This document shows positions 1 to 8,003 of a stretch of 41,634 nucleotides of DNA, piece by piece. Position 1 is the stretch's first letter. Each line of letters starts with the position of its first letter. The notes below the pieces were generated by a model. That model had not been told where the DNA came from, ran no database searches, and saw only the letters and a list, made by a program, of their open reading frames with translations. The position numbers and the translations under genes are program-made. The stretch covers positions 1 through 41,634 of the forward strand of contig DASRDP010000011.1 of assembly GCA_035652535.1 (NCBI GenBank), in the 5' to 3' direction. The DNA comes from Chloroflexota bacterium. Its GTDB lineage: Bacteria > Chloroflexota > UBA6077 > SHYK01.

Positions 1-84
1 TACTTCAGCGTCGAATCGCTGGCCAAGCTGTCCGCCCTCTCGGAGGGCGGCGCGGAGCCGCCAGCGCTGGCGGCTCCGCGGTAG
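1..84 (+). CDS. 3' end of a gene cut by the window edge
   Basis: An open frame enters at base 1 and ends at a TAG at 82-84, giving 27 C-terminal residues beginning YFSVESLAKLSALSEGG. The composition looks like ordinary coding sequence: a short amphipathic stretch and then a Pro/Ala-rich tail. I cannot name the family from so little. The last ten codons are built on a perfect palindrome, so the very C-terminus may double as a transcript-end structure. Confidence 0.5.
   Translation, partial: YFSVESLAKLSALSEGGAEPPALAAPR
51..80. repeat. Perfect 30-bp palindrome, possible transcript end
   Basis: The arm CGCGGAGCCGCCAGC (51-65) is followed directly by its exact reverse complement (66-80). In RNA this would fold into a very stable hairpin just before the stop codon at 82-84. 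No T-run follows, so it is not a classical intrinsic terminator; it could act as a Rho-independent pause or an mRNA 3'-end stabiliser. Confidence 0.6.
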
Positions 85-222
85 GGCACGCGATCGACAA
101 GAACCACGTCAGGCGAATTTACACACTTGACGGGACGCAAGCTTCACACAGCTGCTCGTGCCTGGCTTGACATCGGTAAGATGCATAAAAAGAGTCGGCC
201 ACTGAATTGCAGTGACCGCCAA

Positions 223-297
223 TGGAGCCGGCGGGGGGATTCGAACCCTCGACCTGCTGTTTACGAAACAGCTGCTCTACCACTGAGCTACGCCGGC
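223..297 (-). tRNA. tRNA-Thr (anticodon CGU)
   Basis: Read on the minus strand the cloverleaf is complete. The 7-bp acceptor is GCCGGCG/CGCCGGC, the D stem is GCTC/GAGC, and the anticodon stem GCTGT/ACAGC encloses the loop TTCGTAA with anticodon CGT, which decodes ACG. The T arm is GAGGG-TTCGAAT-CCCCC (with one G-C/G-type wobble allowance), the discriminator is T, and CCA is encoded at 223-225. It lies a few hundred bases from the threonine-biosynthesis operon; I give that no functional weight. Confidence 0.96.
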
Positions 298-308
298 GGG
301 GGTCCAAA

Positions 309-314
309 AGTATA
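309..314 (-). promoter_or_regulatory. Putative -10 element TATACT for the tRNA gene
   Basis: TATACT on the minus strand sits 12 bp before the tRNA 5' end, the distance expected for a start a few bases upstream of the mature tRNA. No good -35 hexamer is visible 16-18 bp further upstream. The same hexamer appears before several other genes in this window. Confidence 0.4.
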
Positions 315-368
315 CCATCTCGGTCGGACCCGCCCCCCTGCACACCCAGCACCGTCGGAGGCACCTCG

Positions 369-623
369 GTGGCCAAGGCCTACGTCCTCATCAAGACGCG
401 CGTCGGTGAGATCGACCTCGTGCGCGCGGAGCTCGCCCGCAACGCGAACATCACGTCCGCTGATCCCATCATCGGTCCCTACGACATCATCGCCGTCGTG
501 GAGGCTTCCGACTACAACACCATCGGCTCGGTGGTGCTCCGATTCGTGCACGAGCTGCGCGGCGTAGAGAACACCGTCACCTGCATGGTGATCGAATCCC
601 CGACGGGCGCGGGTCACGGCTGA
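369..623 (+). CDS. Stand-alone Lrp/AsnC ligand-binding (RAM) domain protein
   Basis: This 84-residue protein consists only of the alpha-beta ligand-binding domain of the Lrp/AsnC family. Its strand VAKAYVLIKT is followed by a helix and then DPIIGPYDIIAVVE, the usual turn and strand. There is no DNA-binding helix-turn-helix. Such single-domain forms are known to assemble into rings and bind amino acids, but their targets are usually unknown. The start is GTG at 369, with CGGAGG at 356-361 seven bases upstream; the frame is open further left but runs into the tRNA. It lies next to, and facing, the threonine/lysine operon, so an amino-acid sensing role is a reasonable but untested guess. Confidence 0.85.
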   Translation: MAKAYVLIKTRVGEIDLVRAELARNANITSADPIIGPYDIIAVVEASDYNTIGSVVLRFVHELRGVENTVTCMVIESPTGAGHG

Positions 624-778
624 GCGCGCAGCCCATCCACCATCTGGATCACGCTGCTGCTTCCCATCGGGCTGGAGAGGGTGAGCACCGCCGCGTACGC
701 GCCGAACCCCAGGACCAGAATCACGATCACGAATACCATCACGTGGGTTGCCCGATAGAACACACCTGGCGCTCGCAT
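614..778 (-). CDS. Small single-pass membrane protein, unknown
   Basis: A 54-residue frame starts at ATG 778 with GAGGG at 786-790 seven bases upstream. An alternative ATG at 838 would add 20 residues (MGTCACGFFGEPVTPQEGWE) but has a weaker ribosome site. Residues 13-32 are strongly hydrophobic (VMVFVIVILVLGFGAYAAVL) and form one membrane segment. The gene follows lysC in the same direction after about 100 bases, and its stop overlaps the convergent AsnC-type gene by 10 bases. I do not recognise a family. The hydrophobic pattern and ribosome site support a real gene, but its size leaves doubt. Confidence 0.45.
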   Translation of the reverse strand: MRAPGVFYRATHVMVFVIVILVLGFGAYAAVLTLSSPMGSSSVIQMVDGLRAQP

Positions 779-881
779 TTCCCAACCCTCTTGCGGTGTC
801 ACCGGTTCGCCGAAGAAGCCGCACGCGCAGGTCCCCATTGTGCGCCATCCACGCGCCTCGTGCGGCGCAACCTCATCGCGT

Positions 882-2096
882 TCACTCTTTTTCCAGCTCG
901 AATGCGCTGTGCAGCGCCTGCACCGCGCCGGGCACCGCCGCCTCGTCGATCACGCACGTAATGCGGATGTCGGAGGTCGTGATCGTGTCGATGTTGATCC
1001 CCCGGTCCGCCAGCGTGCCGAACATCGTCGCCGCCTCGCCGGGCGAGCTCTGCAGCCCCGTACCCACGATCGAGACCTTGGCCAGACCGTTTTTACCCTC
1101 CACTTGGCCTTGCAGCTCGCGCCCAACGCGCTGGGTGATCTCCAGCGCCCGATTGAAGTCGCCCCGCGCCACCGTAAAGGAGATCTCGGCGAACCCCGCC
1201 TGGCTCGTCGCCTGAATGATCACGTCGACGTTGACGCCCGCGTCGGCCAGCGGCGCGAAGATCGCGCGCGCGATGCCGGGCCGATCCGGCACGCCGGCAA
1301 TCGTGATCTTCGCGACGTCCGTGTCGTGCGCGATGGCGCGCACCCGCTTCCGAATCTCCATGCTCGCTCCTCGGTGAATCAGGGTCCCCGACCGGTCGTG
1401 AAAGCTGGATCGCACCTCGATAGGAAGGGAATACAGCTCCCCCAGCTCCACCGCGCGCGGGTGCATCACGCGCGCGCCGCGCGTCGCCAGCTCCAGCATC
1501 TCCTCGTACGTGATCTCGGCCAGCAATCGCGCGTCGGGCACGACCCGCGGATCGGCGGTGAAGACGCCGTCCACGTCCGTGTAGATCTCGCATCGCGGCG
1601 CTCGGAGCGCGCACGCCATGGCGACCGCCGACGTGTCCGATCCGCCCCGACCCAGCGTGGTGACGTCCCCCTCCTCGGTGACGCCCTGAAAGCCCGTCAC
1701 GATCACGCAGCGCCCGCGCCCGAGCTCGGCGCGTACGCGGTCCGTCTCGACGTCGATGATCCGAGCGCGCGAATGGGCGCGATCGGTCTTGATCCCGAGC
1801 TGCGCGCCCGTCAACGACACGACCGGGCAGCTCAGCGCTTCCAGCGCCATCGCCACGAGCGTCGCGGAAACCGTCTCGCCCGTCGAGAGCAGCATGTCCA
1901 TCTCGCGCTCGTCGGGCCGGGCGCTCACGGAGTGCGCCAGCCTGATCAGCTCGTCCGTGGTGTCGCCCATGGCGCTCACCACGACAACCACGTCGTGCCC
2001 GGCCGCCCGCGTATCGCGGATACGCGCGGCCACGTGGCGGATGCGCCCCGCGTCCGCCAGGGAGCTGCCACCGAATTTTTGAACGACCAGCGGCAC
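882..2096 (-). CDS. lysC: Aspartate kinase
   Basis: This enzyme phosphorylates aspartate, the first step toward lysine, threonine and methionine. The 404-residue protein has the normal monofunctional length. The kinase signature KFGGSS is at residues 7-12, and the catalytic domain includes the STGE motif (LLSTGETVSA) and a nucleotide-binding FQGVTEEGDVTTLGRGGSD-type stretch. Two ACT domains follow from about residue 260: one reads KITIAGVPDRPGIARAIF and the other KVSIVGTGLQSSPGEAATMF. They are the site of feedback inhibition by lysine and/or threonine in this family. The start is GTG, with GGAGAGG seven bases upstream. It is the last gene of the hom-thrC-thrB-lysC operon. Confidence 0.95.
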   Translation of the reverse strand: MPLVVQKFGGSSLADAGRIRHVAARIRDTRAAGHDVVVVVSAMGDTTDELIRLAHSVSARPDEREMDMLLSTGETVSATLVAMALEALSCPVVSLTGAQLGIKTDRAHSRARIIDVETDRVRAELGRGRCVIVTGFQGVTEEGDVTTLGRGGSDTSAVAMACALRAPRCEIYTDVDGVFTADPRVVPDARLLAEITYEEMLELATRGARVMHPRAVELGELYSLPIEVRSSFHDRSGTLIHRGASMEIRKRVRAIAHDTDVAKITIAGVPDRPGIARAIFAPLADAGVNVDVIIQATSQAGFAEISFTVARGDFNRALEITQRVGRELQGQVEGKNGLAKVSIVGTGLQSSPGEAATMFGTLADRGINIDTITTSDIRITCVIDEAAVPGAVQALHSAFELEKE

Positions 2097-2131
2097 CTTT
2101 CGACCTCTCCGGCACCGACGAGCAGCGCCGA

Positions 2132-3034
2132 TCAGTCGGCGATCACCCGCGCGCCCGCGTCTCGAATCGTGGAGACGATGGACCGGCCCGCCATCCCATC
2201 ACGCATGGCTGCTCGGGCCATCGCATTGGCCACCGGCGTCGCATCCCCGTCCACCAACGCGATGACCGTCGATCCGGCCCCGCTCAGGTACACGCCCACG
2301 GCGCCGCCCTCGCGCGCCGCGTGGAAGAGCACCGGCATCCCCGGAAAGAGGCGCATCCGCGACGGTTGGTGCAGCATGTCCTCGGTGCCCACCCGGAGCG
2401 CGTCCAAGTCTCCGGAGGCGAGGGCCGCCACCAGCAAGCATGCTCGACTGATATTGTAAACAGCGTCGTGGATCTCGACGCGCCGCGGCAGCACCCGCCG
2501 CGCCTCGCGCGTGGGCATCGGCATATCCGGCACGAAGAGGGCCAGGCTCGGCGCCCGCGGGATCGGAACGCGCGCGTGCACCACTCGGCCCTGGGCGATG
2601 GCGCACGCCTGAACGCCGCCAAGGAGCGCCGGCGTCACGTTGTCCGGGTGCCCTTCGATCTCCGATGCGATCTGGAGCAGCTCGTCCTCCGACCGCGCGT
2701 CGCTGCAGAAGCGATTCGCGATCACCAGGGCGGCGACGATGGCCGCGCTGCTGCTGCCGAGCCCCCGAGAGAGCGGGATCGCATTCGTGCACGTGATCCG
2801 CATGGGTGCGAGGTCCACGTCCCACCGCCGCGCCGCCGTCATGAGCGAGCGATGGAGCAAGTTGCGCTCGCCGACCGGGAGCTGCGCCGCACCCTCGCCG
2901 GTCGTCGCCATCTCCCACCGATCCGCCGGCTCCACGCGTACCCTATTAACCAGATCCACGGCCAAGCCAAGGGAGTCGAAGCCGGGTCCGAGGTTCGCGC
3001 TCGTCGCCGGAACCTCGACGGTAAAGGGCTGCAC
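2132..3034 (-). CDS. thrB: Homoserine kinase (GHMP family)
   Basis: This enzyme makes O-phosphohomoserine from homoserine and ATP. At 300 residues it has the usual length. The N-terminus VEVPATSANLGPGFDSLGLA is the classic ThrB opening, and the GHMP ATP-binding loop PLSRGLGSSSAA is at residues 87-98. A C-terminal GHMP motif (VYLSGAGSTVIAL) is also present. The start is GTG, four bases after the thrC stop. The product matters twice here: it is the substrate of the neighbouring threonine synthase and, I infer, of the SAM-controlled threonine-synthase paralogue at 25025-26287. Confidence 0.95.
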   Translation of the reverse strand: MQPFTVEVPATSANLGPGFDSLGLAVDLVNRVRVEPADRWEMATTGEGAAQLPVGERNLLHRSLMTAARRWDVDLAPMRITCTNAIPLSRGLGSSSAAIVAALVIANRFCSDARSEDELLQIASEIEGHPDNVTPALLGGVQACAIAQGRVVHARVPIPRAPSLALFVPDMPMPTREARRVLPRRVEIHDAVYNISRACLLVAALASGDLDALRVGTEDMLHQPSRMRLFPGMPVLFHAAREGGAVGVYLSGAGSTVIALVDGDATPVANAMARAAMRDGMAGRSIVSTIRDAGARVIAD

Positions 3035-3038
3035 CGCC

Positions 3039-4157
3039 CTAGGCCCAGCCGAGCGCGCGCTCGACCGAGGCGAGATCGGGATCGACGCGCGCCGCGTCGC
3101 CGGAGAGCTGGACGGCTCGATCCGGATCCTTCAGCCCGTTGCCGGTCAGCACGCACACCACGGTCCGCCCGGCCACGTCGATCTGGCCGCTCCGAACCAG
3201 GCTGCGCAGCCCCGCCACCGAGGCCGCGGACGCCGGCTCGACGAAGAGGCCCTCCCGCTGCGCGAGCGAGCCATAGGCGTCGAGGATCTCCTCGTCGGTC
3301 ACACAGGCGATCATCCCGCCGGAGCTGTCGCGCGCTTCCACGGCCAGCTCCCAGCTCGCCGGGTTCCCGATGCGAATCGCGGTCGCGACGGTCTCCGGAT
3401 TGGGGATGACCTGGTTGCGCACGATCGGCGCCGCGCCGGCCGCCTCGAACCCCAGCATGCGCGGCCGCTTGGTCGCTCGCTTCGCTGACGCGTACTGGCA
3501 GAAGCCCGCCCAGTACGCGGTGATGTTGCCGGCATTGCCGACCGGGATCGCGAGGAAGTCGGGCGCGTCGCCCAGGCGGTCGCAGATCTCGAACGCCGCC
3601 GTCTTCTGGCCCTCGATCCGGTACCGGTTGATGGAGTTCACGATCGTCACGGGATGGGCCTCGCTCAGCTTGCGAACGAGGGCGAGCGCGTGGTCGAAGT
3701 TCCCCCGCACCATCACCACACGCGCACCGTAGATCATCGCCTGCGCCAGCTTGCCCAGGGCCACGTAGCCATCCGGCACGATGACGATGGCCTGCAGCCC
3801 CGCCCGCGCGGCGTAGGCCGCGGCAGCCGCCGACGTGTTCCCCGTCGAGGCACAGATGACGGCGCGGCTCCCCTCCTCCACGGCTTTCGCCATCGTGAGC
3901 ACCATGCCGCGATCCTTGAAGGAGCCGGTCGGGTTCGCCCCCTCCATTTTGAAGTAGAGGGCGCCGGCGCCAATCTCCCGCTCCAGCTTCATCGAGCGAA
4001 CGAGGGGTGTGTCGCCCTCTCCGAGGCTCAGCATGGGCGTGCGGTTGGTGATGGGGAGGTACGCGGCATAGCGGGCGAGGACGCCGGGGTGCGGGTCCGG
4101 CCGTGTGCCCGCGAGCGACGGCGACTCGCCCGGGTCCGTCGCGTCCGGCTCGCGCAT
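3039..4157 (-). CDS. thrC: Threonine synthase
   Basis: A PLP enzyme of fold type II that converts O-phosphohomoserine to threonine. The protein has 372 residues. The Schiff-base lysine is K81 in [10 protein letters not shown], and the phosphate-cup loop of PLP is in ASTGNTSAA and [11 protein letters not shown]. There is an N-terminal extension of about 35 residues but no zinc ribbon, unlike the second paralogue in the window. ATG 4157 lies two bases after the hom stop, so the two are translationally coupled. Neighbours hom and thrB make its substrate, which fixes the assignment as true threonine synthase. Confidence 0.95.
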   Translation of the reverse strand: MREPDATDPGESPSLAGTRPDPHPGVLARYAAYLPITNRTPMLSLGEGDTPLVRSMKLEREIGAGALYFKMEGANPTGSFKDRGMVLTMAKAVEEGSRAVICASTGNTSAAAAAYAARAGLQAIVIVPDGYVALGKLAQAMIYGARVVMVRGNFDHALALVRKLSEAHPVTIVNSINRYRIEGQKTAAFEICDRLGDAPDFLAIPVGNAGNITAYWAGFCQYASAKRATKRPRMLGFEAAGAAPIVRNQVIPNPETVATAIRIGNPASWELAVEARDSSGGMIACVTDEEILDAYGSLAQREGLFVEPASAASVAGLRSLVRSGQIDVAGRTVVCVLTGNGLKDPDRAVQLSGDAARVDPDLASVERALGWA

Positions 4158-4159
4158 GG

Positions 4160-5470
4160 TCAGCCTTCGACTCGGATCATGCTGCCAATGTCACGCACGA
4201 CGGCCAGCGCGCGAACGGATCGAAGCGCCCGCTGCATTGCCGCTTCCTTTGCCTCGTGCGTCATCAGCACGATCTCAGCATACTGGACGCGCGGCTCGCC
4301 CAGCTCCACGTTCTGCTTCTGGATCACGGAGGCGAGGCTGATGCCCGCCTCGCCCAGGGCGTGGGTGATTTGCGCGAACACGCCCGGTCGGTCGTGCGCG
4401 AGGAGACGCAGATAGTACCGCGTGCAGACCTCGTCCATCGGGCGAAAGCGCACCTGCTCATCATAGGTCGGGGCCGTCCGTCGCGACGAGCCACCCAGGC
4501 CGGCCAGCGAACGCTGCGCCACGTCGATGATGTCGGCCACGACCGCGCTCGACGTTGGCCCGGCGCCGGCGCCCCGGCCGTAGAACAGGATGCGACCGAC
4601 GAGATCGCCCTCGACAGCCACCGCGTTGAACACGCCGTCGATCTTCGCGAGCATCTCCGTCTCGGGCAGCAGCGTCGGGTGCACGCGAAGCTCCACGGCG
4701 CCACGCTCCGCGCGCGCGATGGCCAGCAGCTTGATGGCGTATCCCAGCTCGCGCGCGTAGCGGAAGTCCGTCGCGCTCAGCGACGCGATGCCCTCGTAGT
4801 ACACGTTCGATGGCCGTACGACAGTATGGAACGCGAGGCTTCCCAGGATGGCCAGCTTGTACGCGGCGTCGATCCCATCGACGTCGTTCCGGGGATCGGC
4901 CTCGGCGTAGCCGAGTTGCTGCGCCTCCGCCAGCGCGTCGGCGAACTCGATCCCATCCGCCGCCATTCGCGTCAAGATGAAGTTCGTCGTGCCGTTGATG
5001 ATGGCGCGGATCTCGCGGATCTCGTTGGCGATGAGATCCAGCTTGAACGGCCCGATGACGGGGATCCCGCCCCCGACGCTCGCCTCGAAGGAGATATCCA
5101 CACCGTGCTCGGCAGCGAGCGTCAGGATCTCGGGCCCGTGCTTGGCCATGACCTCCTTGTTGGCCGTCACGACGTGCTTTCCCGCCCGAAGCGCCCGCAA
5201 GATGTAGGCGTGCGCCGGATCCTCCCCGCCCATCACTTCGACGACCACGTCGATAGCTGGATCGTCGAGGATGTCGTCCGCGTTCAGGGTGATCAGGGAC
5301 GGGTCAATGGGGCGCGAGCGGTCAGGATCGCGAACGAGCGCTCGCCGAAGCTCGATGGGGCAGCCGATCCGTCGCTCAAGCACACCGCGCTTCTGGACCA
5401 GCGCGTGCGCCACGGCGGTCCCGACCACTCCCAGCCCGAGCAGCCCGATCCGGAATGGCTTCTCCATCAT
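4160..5470 (-). CDS. hom: Homoserine dehydrogenase with ACT domain
   Basis: This enzyme reduces aspartate semialdehyde to homoserine. The NAD(P)-binding motif GLGVVG is at residues 12-17, and the catalytic core has [13 protein letters not shown] and [12 protein letters not shown], both diagnostic. A C-terminal ACT domain ([20 protein letters not shown]) is the threonine-sensing region in this family. I start at ATG 5470, which has GAGG 11 bases upstream. A GTG at 5491 would add seven residues but lacks a ribosome site and falls within the 3' flank of the leader hairpin. This is the first gene of the operon, behind a recognisable promoter. Confidence 0.95.
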   Translation of the reverse strand: MMEKPFRIGLLGLGVVGTAVAHALVQKRGVLERRIGCPIELRRALVRDPDRSRPIDPSLITLNADDILDDPAIDVVVEVMGGEDPAHAYILRALRAGKHVVTANKEVMAKHGPEILTLAAEHGVDISFEASVGGGIPVIGPFKLDLIANEIREIRAIINGTTNFILTRMAADGIEFADALAEAQQLGYAEADPRNDVDGIDAAYKLAILGSLAFHTVVRPSNVYYEGIASLSATDFRYARELGYAIKLLAIARAERGAVELRVHPTLLPETEMLAKIDGVFNAVAVEGDLVGRILFYGRGAGAGPTSSAVVADIIDVAQRSLAGLGGSSRRTAPTYDEQVRFRPMDEVCTRYYLRLLAHDRPGVFAQITHALGEAGISLASVIQKQNVELGEPRVQYAEIVLMTHEAKEAAMQRALRSVRALAVVRDIGSMIRVEG

Positions 5471-5497
5471 GCGACCGTCGACCTCTGACACTCAAAA

Positions 5498-5541
5498 TCC
5501 CAAGCCGCATCGTCGCCAGAGCGCACAAGGACGGCTTGGGA
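5498..5541 (-). promoter_or_regulatory. Leader hairpin of the hom operon, attenuator-like
   Basis: The arms TCCCAAGCCG and CGGCTTGGGA pair perfectly over 10 bp across a 24-base interval. On the minus strand the 3' arm is followed directly by TTTTGAG. With the promoter at 5552-5581 the transcript would begin within a few bases of the hairpin. It could be an intrinsic attenuator or a 5' stabilising stem. I looked for a leader peptide rich in Thr/Ile/Met codons and for T-box motifs and saw neither. Confidence 0.5.
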
Positions 5542-5551
5542 CTTCGCCGCG

Positions 5552-5581
5552 ATTATAGGTTGCGTCCGCGACGCGGCACAA
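5552..5581 (-). promoter_or_regulatory. Promoter of the hom-thrC-thrB-lysC operon
   Basis: On the minus strand there is a perfect -10 TATAAT (5552-5557). It is preceded at 18 bp by TTGTGC (5576-5581), which shares TTG with the -35 consensus. The predicted start is near 5545, giving an untranslated leader of about 75 bases. This is one of the two best sigma-70-type promoters in the window. Confidence 0.6.
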
Positions 5582-5633
5582 TCCAGCTGCGCCTCGTCGA
5601 GGCTCTTGTCCGGGAGGGAAGCGGGCGGCGCGA

Positions 5634-7133
5634 CTACCCGAACCCGAGATCCGCCAGCGAATCGACGGCCGTGTCCGTGTCGCTCCAGGGCTCCGCGCCC
5701 TCGCCGACCAGCATGCGCCGCTCGTGGCCCTTGCCCGCCAGCAACACGGCGTCGCCGGGTCGTGCGCGGCGGAAGAGCTGGCGGATCGCCTCGCGCCGGT
5801 CCAGCTCGATGGCGAAGCTTACGCCGTCCTCGGCGCCGGTCTGGCGCGCGCCCGCCGCCACCGCGTCGGCGATCTCCCGGGGGTCCTCGCGCATCGGATC
5901 ATCCGTGGAGATGATGAAGAAATCGGCGTAGCGCGCGGCGATGGCGCCCATCGTCGGGCGGTTCCCCGCGTCGCGACCGCCGGCCATGCCGAACACGAGG
6001 AAGATTCTCCCATCGACCATCTCTCGAAGCGTGGCGAGGGTCGTCTCCAGTGCGCGCGGCGTATGGGCGAAGTCCACCACGACCTCGAACGGTTGGCCCC
6101 GCTGGACGCGCTGGAAGCGGCCGGGAGGCGCCGCAGTTGTCGCCGCGGCGTCCGCAACGGCAGTCAGGTCGATGCCCCACCCCAGGGCGATGGCTGCCGC
6201 AGCCAGCCAGTTGGACACGTTGTGCCGCCCGACGAGCTGCGTCTCGACGTCAATCTCTCCGACCGGCGTGCGGATCCGGAAGCGGCTCCCGCCGATCCCG
6301 AGCCGTACGTGCTCGGCCGTCACGTCGGCGGGGACCTCGAGGCCGTAGCTGACGATGCCGGCCGGACTCGCTCCAACCATCGTCGGGCTCGCCGGATCGT
6401 CCGCGTTGACGACGCCCATTCGGCTCCACCGCTTCGCCGTCGGCGAGTCCAGCATCGCGAACAGCGTCGCCTTGGCCGCCGCGTAGGCCTCCATGGACCC
6501 GTGAAAGTTCAGGTGCTCCGGCGAAAGGTTCGTAAACACGGCCGCGTCGAACGAGCAGCCCCGCACCCGATCGAGCGCCAGCGCGTGGGAGCTGACCTCG
6601 ACCACCGCGTCCTCCACGCCGGCGTCCGCCATGTCCGCGAGGGTCCGCTGGATCTCTGTCGCCTCGGGCGTTGTCAGCCCAAAGACGCTCGGTCGGACGT
6701 CATCGCCCACGCGCACGTCGGCTGTGGTCATCCACCCCACTCGGCGACCGGCGGCCGCGAGCACCGAGCCGATAAGGTGGCAGGTCGTGGTTTTCCCATC
6801 TGTGCCCGTCACCCCCACGAGCCGCAGATGCTCGGACGGGCGGCCCGCGAGCACGCTGGCGATCTCACCCAGCGCCGCGCGCGCGTCCGGTACGAGGAGG
6901 AGGCCCACGCCGGGGGGAACCTCGACCGGCGTCTGCGCCGCGACGGCTGTGGCGCCGCGGGCGACGGCGTCCCCGACGAACCGAAGGCCGTAGGTCGTGG
7001 CTCCGGGCCGGGCGACGAAGAGGTCTCCGTGTTCGACGCGGCGCGAATCGTGGGCGGCTCGACGCACTTCGACGTCGTGACCCGCCACGACGCGCGCCCC
7101 CGGGACCGTCGCGGCGAGATCAACGAGGCGCAC
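5634..7133 (-). CDS. murE: UDP-N-acetylmuramyl tripeptide synthetase (MurE)
   Basis: A cytoplasmic Mur ligase that adds the third amino acid to UDP-MurNAc-L-Ala-D-Glu in peptidoglycan synthesis. The 499 residues carry the three Mur domains. The ATP P-loop GTDGKTTT is at 110-117, EVSSHAL and NLSPEHLNFHG lie in the central domain, and the C-terminal domain has DFAHTPRALE and VFGMAGGRDAGNRP. The amino-acid selectivity loop reads STDDPMREDP, close to the DNPR/DDPR form of diaminopimelate-adding enzymes, so I lean toward DAP. The start is GTG, 15 bases after the previous stop, with only a weak ribosome site. No other mur genes are near, so this is a single copy away from the dcw cluster, at least in this window. 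Confidence 0.92.
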   Translation of the reverse strand: MRLVDLAATVPGARVVAGHDVEVRRAAHDSRRVEHGDLFVARPGATTYGLRFVGDAVARGATAVAAQTPVEVPPGVGLLLVPDARAALGEIASVLAGRPSEHLRLVGVTGTDGKTTTCHLIGSVLAAAGRRVGWMTTADVRVGDDVRPSVFGLTTPEATEIQRTLADMADAGVEDAVVEVSSHALALDRVRGCSFDAAVFTNLSPEHLNFHGSMEAYAAAKATLFAMLDSPTAKRWSRMGVVNADDPASPTMVGASPAGIVSYGLEVPADVTAEHVRLGIGGSRFRIRTPVGEIDVETQLVGRHNVSNWLAAAAIALGWGIDLTAVADAAATTAAPPGRFQRVQRGQPFEVVVDFAHTPRALETTLATLREMVDGRIFLVFGMAGGRDAGNRPTMGAIAARYADFFIISTDDPMREDPREIADAVAAGARQTGAEDGVSFAIELDRREAIRQLFRRARPGDAVLLAGKGHERRMLVGEGAEPWSDTDTAVDSLADLGFG

Positions 7134-7148
7134 GTCTTTGTGGGAGGG

Positions 7149-7949
7149 CTAGAGAGTCGCGAGGGCGCGCTGAAAGTAGCGATCGTCGGCGAAGCGGTGC
7201 GCGTCTACCGGCCCGCGAAGAAGCCCAACGTCGCGCCGCATCTGCATCATCTCCTGCAGCCCATCCCAACCGAAGCGCGGCGTCGCCTGGCCCGGCTTCC
7301 CATCCTCGGCCGCCTGGCCGCGCAGATAGGCGCGCAGGTACCGCAGCAGCAGGTCCTCGCGCTTCTCAGCCCACTCGCGCCGAACAGCGGTACCCCCCGC
7401 GTAGTTGGTGTAGAGGTGGTTGATGGAGTCGAGCACGTGAAATCCCTCGCGCTCCAGGGCGGCCGCCTGGTCGGACCCCACCATTGCTCCGAAGGTGTCG
7501 CCTGCACGCATGGAATCGATGCGCTGCTGGGTCGCCCCCACCTCGAGGAAGGTGAAGTCCCGCCCCTCCTCGGCCAGTCCCGCCTTTTTCAGCAGGATGC
7601 GCAGCGGCGTGACGTAGCCGCTTTCCGATGCGTCGACGGCGATCGGCTTGCCCCGGAGCTCCGCGCACGAGTGGATCTCGGGCCGAACGACGAGGCTCTG
7701 GTTTGGCCTCCCCGGAGTTGCCAGCACGATCAGGAAGTCGGCGCCGTTGTCTTCGTTCCACCAGTAGACGTTGTCCGCGTTCGTGTGGACGACGTCCCAA
7801 ACGCCGTCGCGGAGGCGGCCCATCTGCGCCTTCGAGGACTGCGTCACATCCAGCTCCACGTCGATGTTCTCGGCCGTGTAGATCCCGTCGTTCACGCAGC
7901 GCTCGTGCACGCGCGACCGGCCGAACGTACTGACGCGGAGCGTGTCCAT
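7149..7949 (-). CDS. SsuA/THI5-like solute-binding-fold protein, no signal peptide
   Basis: A 266-residue NMT1/SsuA-type periplasmic-binding-fold protein. It begins directly with the first strand (MDTLRVSTFGRS), then shows the family's ENIDVELDVT, the DVVHTNADNVYWW pocket region, and the lobe-2 entry ELRGKPIAVDASESGYVTPL. I start at ATG 7949; the frame extends to a GTG at 7994 but adds no signal peptide. Without an export signal or a transporter partner, it may be a cytosolic enzyme or sensor of the same fold (as THI5 and 4,5-dihydroxyphthalate decarboxylase are) rather than a transporter component. It lies between murE and a LigB-type dioxygenase on the same strand, so aromatic metabolism is possible. 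Confidence 0.75.
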   Translation of the reverse strand: MDTLRVSTFGRSRVHERCVNDGIYTAENIDVELDVTQSSKAQMGRLRDGVWDVVHTNADNVYWWNEDNGADFLIVLATPGRPNQSLVVRPEIHSCAELRGKPIAVDASESGYVTPLRILLKKAGLAEEGRDFTFLEVGATQQRIDSMRAGDTFGAMVGSDQAAALEREGFHVLDSINHLYTNYAGGTAVRREWAEKREDLLLRYLRAYLRGQAAEDGKPGQATPRFGWDGLQEMMQMRRDVGLLRGPVDAHRFADDRYFQRALATL

Positions 7950-8003
7950 GCGCGCTATATTCGCCCGCTCATCGGTTCGCCCCACGAGCCGCACCGCCGT
8001 ACG

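Noticed and set aside
840-2459. A 539-codon plus-strand open frame over lysC and thrB
   Set aside because: It is the reverse-strand shadow of well-defined genes with motifs; its translation is rich in Arg and His.
5471-5545. A leader peptide or T-box in the hom leader
   Set aside because: No run of threonine, isoleucine or methionine codons, no specifier loop or T-box sequence; only the hairpin is supported.
5591-5603. GCCTCGTCGAGGC as a terminator after murE
   Set aside because: Only a short stem with a three-base loop and no T-tract.
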